Positions 49,360-60,420 of a DNA stretch of 64,000 nucleotides are shown here, piece after piece; position 1 is the stretch's first letter; every line of letters starts with the position of its first letter. The notes under the pieces are model-generated. The model saw nothing but the letters and a program-made list of their open reading frames with translations, had not been told where the DNA came from and searched no databases. The DNA is from Sipunculus nudus (taxonomy: Eukaryota; Annelida; Sipuncula; Golfingiida; Sipunculidae), in NCBI GenBank assembly GCA_026874595.1, contig CM049306.1, positions 4,604,019 to 4,668,018 on the forward strand, given 5' to 3'. The position numbers and the translations under genes were made by a program.

Positions 49360-50508
49360 CTGGAAAAAATCAAATCTGTAAAAATAATATGGCCTCAGTT
49401 TATTCCACTTTAACATGTTACACTGACACTTCTCAAGAGTATTTGCCATTTCTACCCTGGGATATCTTAATACCAACAAAGGAAGGATATAAGAATAAAA
49501 TTTAGCGGTTCCTTTGTATTTTCTTTTGAAACACTCCAGCCTGTTTGTAATGGTGGCAAACTTTAAGCATTTTCTCTTGCCTTTTTTCTCAGGTCAGTAT
49601 AGTTACTGAGGTGCACATTTTTACGAAGACAAATAAATCTCTTGGCAGTAAATCTGTCTGTGGTGTTTGGTGGACCGGAAAAAGAGACCAAGATCTCATT
49701 CAAATATAAACTTGACTTGAGACACTGCAGTGGGTGGTGGTACACAGGTGACAGGATTCAATTTGTGGTGATGTTCTTGTGACATCAATCATCTTGTTGA
49801 TCGATGGAAGCTGCGTGGCATGCTGGAATCTGAGCATCTTAGATTATGTACACCATATCAGAGTTCCCTGGGTTACAAGCTGCCACAGAGGGTTCAAAAG
49901 ATCAAGAAAAAATGCCAAGCATTTTGGTAATTAAATACATGTCTGTATAAATAAACCTCTATGATAAATAAAACTTTAAATTCTGTATTTGGAAAACAGA
50001 CAGGGGTATGGTCCTGTGGGGGAGGGGGGGGTTCATAATACTAGTGGGTCATTTTTTGACCTGGCACTGTATTAGGGAACATTGGCACTAATCTGTGAAT
50101 GCACTAATGTGTATGTAGTAATTATAATTGGTATAAATGAAAATTATTAATTTCTATATTTTATTTATATTATGTCATATAAGAAGACAAACATTAATTT
50201 CTTTCAGTTTCTTTATATATAAATATAAATTTGGGTTCCTCATCTGTTCATGGAATTGGTCAGCATGTCAGCAGACTGGGCCTGGATGTGGATGTGGACC
50301 ATCACAAGGGAATATCAAAAACTTTAAAAAAGTTCTGGGGCACTCTTCATCAAAAAGTATTAAAAACTAGAATGGCTTTGTTTTTGCAGGTGCAAATAAT
50401 CTGATATAGCATTGATAAGATTTATAATGCTATTCCATACAAAGTTCATTGATCAGTGTTAAGCAACTGATCGTGAATACTCTAAATTATGTACATGGAT
50501 ATAAATAG
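49360..50508. other. IMMP2L intron sequence, no exon seen
   Basis: AT-rich sequence without recognisable exons. A GC-richer phrase at 50241-50340 has an open plus frame with no known family. Confidence 0.5.
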
Positions 50509-52456
50509 AACTAGATATTTCTTGGCACTGCAGGTGCCATAGTATCGCCAGACAATTAATCCCCCCCCCCCTTTAAGAATAGGCCCCCCATCTTCAGCAA
50601 CAATTAATATCAGACCACACTCATAGAAAAGGTCATTCTCATAGAAAAGGTCATGATCCAAATTTCAATATACATCATCCCCTAACCCATGTCTTTCTAT
50701 ATGAAAGAAATCTGTCCATTAGTTTTTGACTTATAATGCTCACAGTACTGTTAAGTGGCAATGATGGGGTATTAAACGGCACGAAAACAAGTAAAAGAAT
50801 AACAGGTGGCACCACCTGTTTCCCGTACATGACAACACTATCCAAGATCTTCGTTCAAGTTGATTTTTGGACCAATCAATGCATCCCTTATTTTGTGTAA
50901 TTTTCACCATATATGGCAATATTCAAGGTCAAGGCCACTCTAATAGGAAAGGTCATGACCCAAATTTATATATACATTATCCCATAACCCATGTCTATGT
51001 ATATGCATAATATGAAAGAAATCTGTCCATTAGTTCTTGACTTATAATGCTCACAGGTTATAAATGTACTGTTAAATGGCAATGATGGGGTATTAAACGG
51101 CACGAAAACAAGTAAAAGAATAACAGGTGGCGCCACCTGTTTCTGGAACATGATATTACTATCCAAGATCTTGGGTCAAGTTGATTTTTTGACCAATGCA
51201 TGCATCCCTTATTGAGAAATTAATGATTTTGTGTGATTTTCACCATATATGGCAATATTTAAGGTCAAGGCCACTCATTGGAAAGGTCATGACCCCTATT
51301 CAAATAAACATTATCCTATAACCCATATCCATGTATATGCATAATATGAAAGAAATTTGTCCATTAGTTTTTGACTTATAATGCTCACAGTACTGATAAA
51401 TGGCAATGATGGGGTATTAAACGGCACAAAACAAGTAAAAGAATAACAGGTGGCGCCACCTGTTTCCGGTACATGACAATACTTTCCAAGATCTTCGAAC
51501 ATGTTGATTTTTGGACCAATGCATGCATCCCTTATTGAGATATTAATGATTTTGTGTAATTTTCACCATATATGGCAATATTCAAGGTCAAGGCCACTCT
51601 AATAGGAAAGGTCATGACCCCAATTTATATATACATCATCCCATAACCCATGTCTATGTATATGCATAATATGAAAGAAATCTGTCCATTAGTTTTTGAC
51701 TTATAATGCTCACAGGTTATAAATGTACTGTTAAGTGGCAATGATGGGGTATTAAACGGCACGTAAACAAGTAAAAGAATAACAGGTGGCGCCACCTGTT
51801 TCCGGTACATGACATTACTGTCCAAGATCTTCGGTCAAGTTGATTTTTGGACCAATGCATGCATCCCTTATTGAGAAATTAATGATTTTGTGTGATTTTC
51901 ACCATATATGGCAATATTCAAGGTCAAGGCCACTCTCATAGGAAAGGTCATGACCCCAATTTAAATAAACATCATCCCATAACCCATATCTATGTATTTG
52001 CATAATATGAAAGAAATCTGTCCATTAGTTTTTGACTTATAATGCTCACAGTACTGTCAAGTAGCAATTTTGGGGATATTAAACGGCATGAAAACAAGTA
52101 AAGAATAATAGGTGGCGCCACCAGTTTCTGGAACATGACAACCCTATCCATGATCTTCGATCAACTTGATTTTGGGATCAATCCATGCAAGTTTTCTTGA
52201 GATATTTAAGAATTTGTGTGATTTTCCCCAGAATTGAACCTATTCAAGGTCAAGGTCACTCTCCTAGTTGAGGTCATGACCTCATTTTTAATAGGCGTCG
52301 TCCTCTCACCCATATCTATACATATACCAAGTTTGGTAAAGATCAGTGAAATATTTTTTGAGTTATTGTGTCCAAAAGAAATCTCTGCGGCGGCGGCAGC
52401 GCGACCGTGCCTAAACCATAGTATCTCCAGACTATGTCTGGCGATACAATGATGTG
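50509..52456 (+). mobile_element. Pearl/HINE-like element, family C
   Basis: It begins AACTAGATATTTCTTGGCAC, with TATCGCCAGACA at 50543-50554. The exact inverse TGTCTGGCGATA is at 52435-52446 and forms a hairpin with GTATCTCCAGAC just before it. The core is about five tandem units of roughly 330 bp, each with AACAGGTGGCGCCACCTGTT or a variant (perfect 12-mer at 51126, 51449, 51785 and 52111) and TTCAAGGTCAAGGCCACTC. Short frames in the units are repeat by-products. Confidence 0.78.
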
Positions 52457-52582
52457 TGTAACCTCAGAAGTGTAACTGGCTCTCACAACACCCAATACCC
52501 AACCAGGATACTCCCAGAAGTGAAAGTGGATACAAAAATTACAATATTAACCAGTAGCTGGAAAGATGAAAAGTGAGAACAG

Positions 52583-52765
52583 AACAGGTGGCCCAAGGGT
52601 CATTATGTTCAGCTGAATCTGACACACTACTAAACCATACCAAATAAATATAGGTCATAGTGACCTACTTTGAGTTTTGACGGGAGATTTTGTCAGAACT
52701 TGTCTGCATATTAGGTTTGCATATCCAAGCTGTTTGTTATGATACTTTCAGTCAGCTGAGCTAAT
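52583..52765 (+). mobile_element. Minimal family A element without core
   Basis: It begins AACAGGTGGCCCAAGGGTCA, has GTTCAGCTGA at 52607-52616 (one base from the family A motif), and ends TCAGCTGAGC (52752-52761) then TAA. At 183 bp it has both ends but almost none of the tandem core. Confidence 0.65.
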
Positions 52766-53807
52766 AAGTAAAGAGAAGGGTAACCTTTAGTATACTGCCC
52801 AGTTTAATATTTGTCTGGTGATTATCAGCACATTTATCTTAATTTTTTTAAAAGCTCTTCATTTGATACCCACATCACATTTTAAAGTCAGCAGAAATTT
52901 GTTAAGGCAAAGGTTTTTGTCAGAGTGCAATCAATATTCAGCTCAGTAAAATAAAAAAAAAAAATAAAAAAATGCTTACAAATTGAGCATGAATCCTGTC
53001 CATTACTTTGCTGTTACTCTTTCTTGGTCAGACTTTGGTCTAGTATTCTATTCATAATGGTCTTTAGCCAAAAGCAAAAATTACATGAGCTGTATGAAGG
53101 GCGATTTAAAATGATTAATGCACAGGCCTAGAAAGGTCAGAGGTCATGAAATATAAGGTATACTGTGGCCTGATATAAAAATATCACTGCCAGCAGTCTA
53201 GCTCTCTTTTATGGCAGGAAAAGAAATATAAATGGCTCATGTGGCTGATATTTCAGGTCCAGTAAATATAGCGAGTTGTCTTCAAAGTCAGAAGGTCACA
53301 GATTATCATCATATATTAAAGTACCAGCCATGATTCAGCTAGGAAGCCAGGATGGATACCACTGAGCGAGTTTATCTCCCATCATGTTTATAAATGAAAC
53401 CTTTGGGCAGTCAGCCCCTGGATAAAGGGGCATACCGTTCCGATTACCTGCCATCATACATCCCACTTCTGACGGTGCAATTTGCTGCAGGCCTGATATG
53501 TCTCATTTTCTCAACCATAACGAGCAAGAAAACGAGCCCAGCAGGCCGGCCTGCAGCTGCTCAATCAGAGGATGCTGATCTGCACGCTCCCTATCCTTAA
53601 ACTCCCCATCATAAACAAAAAAACACTCCCTAACAATAATTTTGTGAAAATACAACATAGTAATTAACTATATCTACATATGATATTTATAATATGAACA
53701 TACAGATAACACTAATGTTAAAATTATTTGTTATTTATTCAGACTATAGTGACAGCCTCTGCCAGGAGGGTATTCACAGCCCTGTTCATGTGTGTGCTTG
53801 TGTGGTG
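52766..53807. other. No gene seen
   Basis: Unique-looking sequence. A GC-richer piece at about 53390-53590 has an open plus frame of 68 codons (53394-53600) without a recognisable family or splice sites. Confidence 0.5.
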
Positions 53808-55325
53808 GAACAGTTCTCACTGTCCATACACCAAACATATCAACAGTTCTCACTGTCCATACACCAAACATATCAACAGTTCTCACTGTCCATACACCAA
53901 ACATATCGACGGTTCTCACTGTCCATACACCAAACATATCGATGGTTCTCACTGTCCATACACCAAACATATCGACGGTTCTCACAGTCCATACACCAAA
54001 CATATCAACAGTTCTCACAGTCCATACACCAAACATATCAACGGTTCTCACAGTCCATACACCAAACATATCAACGGTTCTCACAGTCCATACACCAAAC
54101 ATATCAACGGTTCTCACAGTCCATACACCAAACATATCAACGGTTCTCACAGTCCATACACCAAACATATCAACAGTTCTCACAGTCCATACACCAAACA
54201 TATGAACGGTTCTCACTGTCCATACACCAAACATATCAACGGTTCTCACTGTCCATACGCCAAACATATCAACGGTTCTCACTGTCCATACGCCAAACAT
54301 ATCAACGGTTCTCACTGTCCATACGCCAAACATATCAACGGTTCTCACTGTCCATACGCCAAACATATCAACGGTTCTCACAGTCCATACGCCAAACATA
54401 TCAACGGTTCTCACAGTCCATACGCCAAACATATCAACGGTTCTCACAGTCCATACACCAAACATATCGACGGTTCTCACAGTCCATACACCAAACATAT
54501 CGACGGTTCTCACTGTCCATACACCAAACATATCGACGGTTCTCACAGTCCATACACCAAACATATCGACGGTTCTCACAGTCCATACACCAAACATATC
54601 AACGGTTCTCACAGTCCATACACCAAACATATCAACAGTTCTCACAGTCCATACACCAAACATATCAACAGTTCTCACAGTCCATACACCAAACATATCA
54701 ACGGTTCTCACAGTCCATACACCAAACATATCAACGGTTCTCACTGTCCATACACCAAACATATCAACGGTTCTCACTGTCCATACACCAAACATATCAA
54801 CGGTTCTCACTGTCCATACACCAAACATATCAACGGTTCTCACTGTCCATACACCAAACATATCAACGGTTCTCACTGTCCATACGCCAAACATATCAAC
54901 GGTTCTCACTGTCCATACGCCAAACATATCAACGGTTCTCACTGTCCATACGCCAAACATATCAACGGTTCTCACTGTCCATACGCCAAACATATCAACG
55001 GTTCTCACTGTCCATACGCCAAACATATCAACGGTTCTCACTGTCCATACGCCAAACATATCAACGGTTCTCACTGTCCATACGCCAAACATATCAACAG
55101 TTCTCACTGTCCATACGCCAAACATATCTACAGTTCTCACTGTCCATACGCCAAACATATCTACAGTTCTCACTGTCCATACGCCAAACATATCTACAGT
55201 TCTCACTCTCCATTCACCAAACATATCAACAGTTCTCACTCTCCATTCACCAAACATATCAACAGTTCTCACTTTCCATTTACCAAACATATCAACAATT
55301 CTCACTGTCCATAAACCAAACATAG
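53808..55325. repeat. 33-bp minisatellite, about 46 copies
   Basis: A unit of 33 bp containing TCTCACTGTCCATACACCAA, with a few point variants (AGTCC for TGTCC, GCC for ACC) in runs. Since 33 is a multiple of three and the unit lacks stops, two plus frames and one minus frame are open for over 520 codons each. Three simultaneous frames show that openness here reflects the repeat, so no protein is called. Confidence 0.95.
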
Positions 55326-58300
55326 CAAACTAATGTTTTAAATATATATTCAGTAAGTTTAGTTAACAAGTGGGTTTGACACCAGGACAAGTATTCTAGT
55401 CATACTTTGGATGTGATCCTCATCTACCAGTGGATATAGGAGGTTTGTTTATCTGTCTAGAAATTAAATTAAGTATACAGCAATGGTATTGTAATCTGGT
55501 GGGAAATTAGGTACTTACATAGAATAGATACCACTGTTAAGAAGGAAGGAAGCTGTAATGTAGATCCAGGATAAAAAGATTATTTTGTACTACTGAAAAG
55601 TTAACATTCTATACCACAAGATAAAGTATGGAATATGATAGAAGCATAAATAATGGTTCTGGTGATTGCCAACAGATGGTACAGAAGATGACACCATGTT
55701 GATATGGAGTATACTGGTAATGGGAATTCTTGTCATCTTTTTTTATGGATCATTCAAGGGCAGTATTTATAATAACTCAGAAAAGATATATAAATTAAAT
55801 CTAATTAACTCTGACTGAAGCCAGTTTAAAGTGTTTAGAAGCAAATTTTAATATATTTAATAAAATAGTTGGTTCTGTTCCCTTCCTCTTTCATTAATCT
55901 TAACCAAAATTCTTTATAAAAAGGGATTTTAATGTCAAATGGCAAGTCTGTGAGTGTCAAACTCAGGAGAAAACAGTTTATGGTCAAGGGACAACAACTA
56001 TCAGGGTAATTATTTTCTGGTTTGCTCTAAATAACGGTCAATAAATAGAGCCCAGCTTATAAAGATAAGAAGGGCTCAAGCTCAGGTCATGATTCAAGGT
56101 ATCCCTCAAGCCAATTGCCAGCCAATCAGCAATGGAAGAATGTGTTGGTTCTCTGGGGTATTTAAATGAGTCTGTTTATCCCACATGTGAAGTTGACAGT
56201 CAGTTAAATTGCTACTTTTTTTTTACTAAATTGTCAATAACACATTCTTTTTACATGGTGGGTGTAAAAATGACCTAATAGTAAACAAATTTTCTGAAAA
56301 AATGAACATTTTATGAATTTTTGACAACATTAAGACCTTAAGAGTATGTAGGTAATTCTAACAATATACAGAAACAGATGACCCAGCTGTTAGTGGATGA
56401 CACTAAATAATTCAGTTCATCTTCCCGGAACAGATGTACCACAAGCCTGGTAGTTAAAACCCACAGATCAGGCTCACGGAACAAACTTGGTTAATACATG
56501 AGCACTACCCAGTTACCAGAGGGGTACCGTACTCTTGATCCCAGTAACATTTTTTAGATATGTGGAATGTAATTTAATCTGATAACATAAAGTTAAATTA
56601 CAAACAATTTTAGTTGTTATTTTTTTAATTTTTTTTACTATTTTTGTCTTTATGTAAGCTATACATATTCATACATTACTATGTGACTATTTATTCTCTT
56701 TACAAGTTTTATATTTTCACTATGTCTAAACCTAATCCATACATGTATTATGTATATTTGATTTCACCTTCCATTCAAATTTCCATAAAACAAAACGAGT
56801 AACTTAATATCTAAGTCTAAATTTATTGGTCTACGTGAGGTCTTAAATCAATAACACAAACCATGGAATCCTCTAACATAAATACACGTCAGGTGGTTTG
56901 TCTGGGCATATAATTCTCAATCCAATCCCATCCATGCCATTAACTACCTTTTAAACACACATATATAGTAAACCTTTACCTGCATCAGAAATATGTATAT
57001 TTTACAGGAGATTCACATACTTGTAATATAAGGCTGATCCAAGGCTGCTATATGAGACAAACAAACAGTTTATAAAGTCCCTCTCTGATCTACAATCTCT
57101 AATGCCACTCACACACCACTGGATATTGCTGATAATTCTCAAAAATGTTTGTCTTTAAACCAGAATATGGCAACAAAATGAATTTGGATTTACTGATCTT
57201 AAAGAGATCAAGTAACTAGATAGCATGAATTTGTAACGGATGAATCACTGGTTACTTCACAACCTTCAAGCTGGTCACCATGGTGTCACCCATTCCTAAC
57301 CTTCCATCCTTGGTCTGATTAGTCGCATTTTTCTTTAATATATACCTTTATTTAATAGCATTTTTCTTTAATTATATATATTTGTACAGAGCATAAAATA
57401 AACAGCTGTTATATTTGTGTGGCCTGTGATTGCTATATCTCAGGCAGGTGTGAAGTTTTATGGAAATGAAGCTTTTTTTTGTTCTCAGATATCAATATTA
57501 TCATAATGCAGACTGATCAACAACTAGTAACTGGTTTTATTACAATATACTATTTAGTTGTTAACTCTCCCAATCAGGCAGTATACTCAGGTGTCATGTT
57601 TCCACAGGTATATCTAATCATATTTTAGGGCTGGGGGATAATTTACCTAAAATAACACTCCATTATCTCAGATGTGTCTCACCTGTCTCAGGTGTGTGTG
57701 CTCCTTGTGACAATAAAATGCCATCAATATTACACAAGCATAAAATATGCAGGAACACCCAATACTAGGCATTATTTATTCATACACTGAACAACTGATA
57801 TTGTTTGTCAGTCCTTTTACTTTGCCAGATTAGAGCATGGAGAATTCCCTGAGCCTCTCTCATGTAAATAACAGAAGGCAGTCACTAAAACAATACAAAA
57901 TGTAAATACTTTGTAAAATAACTTCCTATGGTATATATTAATTTAGCCACCCCTGAAATTTAATATACTATTCCTTGGTCAAATTAAACCCACTTGCCTT
58001 TAAATACCAAATTCTCCCACCAGATGTCAGTGACACTGACAATTACTCACAAGGAGTCATATATATAAACAAGTTAACATTATACTGGATATAAGACTGG
58101 ATCAAGAATAACTCCAAAACTTGTGTTCATTAAAAAAAATGAATCATTCACAACAAATGAAATATTAACTGCACAGAGAGTTTCGGAATTTTCTAGACCA
58201 CATAACTGAATGTTACTCTGTGGCTGTTGTTAATAATAATGACATTTGATGTATATTTCTCTTGTTGTAAATCTTAAGATTTCAATATAATTTCCTTATC

Positions 58301-60420
58301 AATGTCATCACAATAACATTTTCCTAATAATCTTTTACAATCTTTAAAATGCAAGTAATATTATCAATATTATGATTTTCATCAGCTGATTCCTGAGACT
58401 GTAGAGGTTCAGTGACAATTCTGTATATTCTAATCAGTATTCCTATATCATAAAAACAATAGTAAAAACAACTTGTGAACATCTATTTTATGTGGTTTCA
58501 AGAACTCTATAACACCCTATGCTGAGTATGTCTGGAGTTTTAGGAAACTCACTCTGAATTATATATAATTTTGTAAATAATAATGTGACCATAGCAACCA
58601 TACACTGATGAAAGTCGGGGCTTGTGTTGGATATTTTCAGCGATTTTCCAGGTGACTTGGCTAATTGGAAAGATGATCGAGGAGGCTACCTGTCCAGCTG
58701 GCTGGGCATGCTATGTGTGCTGGGATAAACATTAACAACCCGCCAGACAGCCGAGCCAGATGTTTCTTTCTTTACTTATCCTTGTGCAAATTGGATTTAC
58801 CTGGCAGAGACTCACAGCACCTAGCAATCAGTGAAGCCAGGTAGAAAAAGCTACCCAGCAATCCATCAAAATCTAATGAAGATTCTCATCACAGATAATC
58901 AATTAAATTACCTTTAAAGAACAAGATTGCAAAAAGAGGGCTCAACCTAAGTTTTTCTTTGTCTACTTTACAAGTGTACTTTATTTTTAGTTATTTACAC
59001 TAAAAGCAAAATATACAAACTCTACTGGTATACAACACTTAATTCAGGACTTAGATCTAAGTGAATTTTTAATAAATCATTAAAATAATTCATATATCTC
59101 ATGGGCAGGTTTACTGTAAGACAACACTTAATTCAAAATGCTGTAATGAGGGGAGACTGAAATACATCATGGACACACTTCATTAAGTATATAATGGCCA
59201 ACCCTCTGTGTCTACACAGATAAAGTTATTCTTCTTATGAAGCTTCAAACAGGCAGGAACAGTCACATGCGTTATGAGACTGTCCATATCTGGGGCTATG
59301 ACAGTACATAATCCCTGGCCATGTGTCATCGTAATGTCTTCCAGATCTACCTGTGTAACATAAGACCCCACCTTTGTAATTGTTCACATTGATCAATACA
59401 GCAGGAGGACAGCTTGAGACCAGGCAGCCAATCCCAGCCACTGAGACTTGATCAATAGGTTTTGTGTTTTTAACGACCACCAGACAAGGTGTAGGACCGG
59501 GCAGGTGCTGCCGCAGTTACTAGCTGGCCGATTCAACTTGTTCGTTCAAGCACCTGCAACATAAGCTCTGGTTTTACATATGTTGTGCTCAGCAGCTGAG
59601 TGGTGATTGGTCGTTGCAGGTCTCCGGAGCTTGTAGCGGCCACGCGGTCTAGCGAGGTGCAGGATTACTTGGCATACATCATTAGGAACTAGTCAGGCCC
59701 CCCAACATCAATAAGGATTACTGGAGAGAGAAAAAAGCTAGCGTTCAAACCAATTGGCCTGGACTAGACAGCAGTGCATTGAGACCCTTTGGTGCTCTGC
59801 ATTCAGTGGCTACGTGATCAATTCCAAGAAGTATTCATTCCGTACATTCTTAGGAAGCTTATGAGCAAAGTAATTCTGTTAGAAGCAGCAGCACCAAACT
59901 CTTAAAAGTGGACACGCTGCGGAGAGCTGGTCTGACCTCCGACCAAGCACAGAAGACAACTAATTGGAGATTAGTGTCCGCTAACTCAATACACCGATGT
60001 GATTTCAGTTATTCCAACCAGTCCAACCTAATAGCATGTCATGCTTGTCAGCCAACTACACTTTAAATTTACTTGGCTATGACTCACAGTACCACGGATA
60101 TGCTGTGACTCCTTTTCATGGAACACGATCGTATGTCAGTCAGCGACAAGGGGGAGAGGCTACGATCTGCTGGGCCTTAATGCCTGCCCTACATGTGGAG
60201 GCTGTGGTCTCTTTGACTCTCAGTTATTGATGGTGATCATAGACAGCCCTCAGTCTGCATGTGACTCACTGGCAATCAAGCTGTGTATTGACCGGCAGCT
60301 CCTGATACAAACAGCACATCAGTGATCAATACAGCAGATCACTAGCGTCTTCAGGTGTGGCCAACTTAAGGCAGTGATAACATGGGCATGGAATAAACGT
60401 AACATAACTCTGGTGTCAAG
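55326..60420. other. LRRN upstream region
   Basis: About 5 kb with no recognised repeat family and no coding exon. It is AT-rich, becoming GC-richer at 58580-58900 and from about 59500. It should hold the 5' untranslated exon or exons and the promoter of the LRRN gene, but no TATA box or start could be assigned. A weak acceptor-like TCTTCAG is at about 60350-60354. Confidence 0.5.
60382..60396 (+). promoter_or_regulatory. Possible tiny upstream ORF
   Basis: ATG GGC ATG GAA TAA, 24 bases before the LRRN start codon. If it lies in the mature 5' UTR it would reduce initiation at the main ATG. This depends on an unmapped transcript start and any 5' splice. Confidence 0.3.

Noticed and set aside
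50241-50367. Possible coding exon with a GLDVDVDHHK-like phrase
   Set aside because: No family recognised and no convincing splice sites; left as unknown.
53694-55325. Three overlapping open frames of 528-543 codons
   Set aside because: All arise from a 33-bp repeat with no stop; the frames are open on both strands at once, which argues against coding.
56970-57010. MQ followed by GTAAAG on the minus strand, like the end of human IMMP2L exon 2
   Set aside because: The preceding residues do not fit the GAS-M active-site motif.
57240-57300. Minus-strand phrase resembling a GD-containing peptidase exon (possible missing IMMP2L exon)
   Set aside because: The local peptide (GRLGMGDTMVTSL then a stop) does not match the expected GDIV block and lacks proper splice sites.
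59183-59480. Two minus-strand open frames upstream of LRRN
   Set aside because: They overlap in different frames, show no domain and do not match the missing IMMP2L exons.
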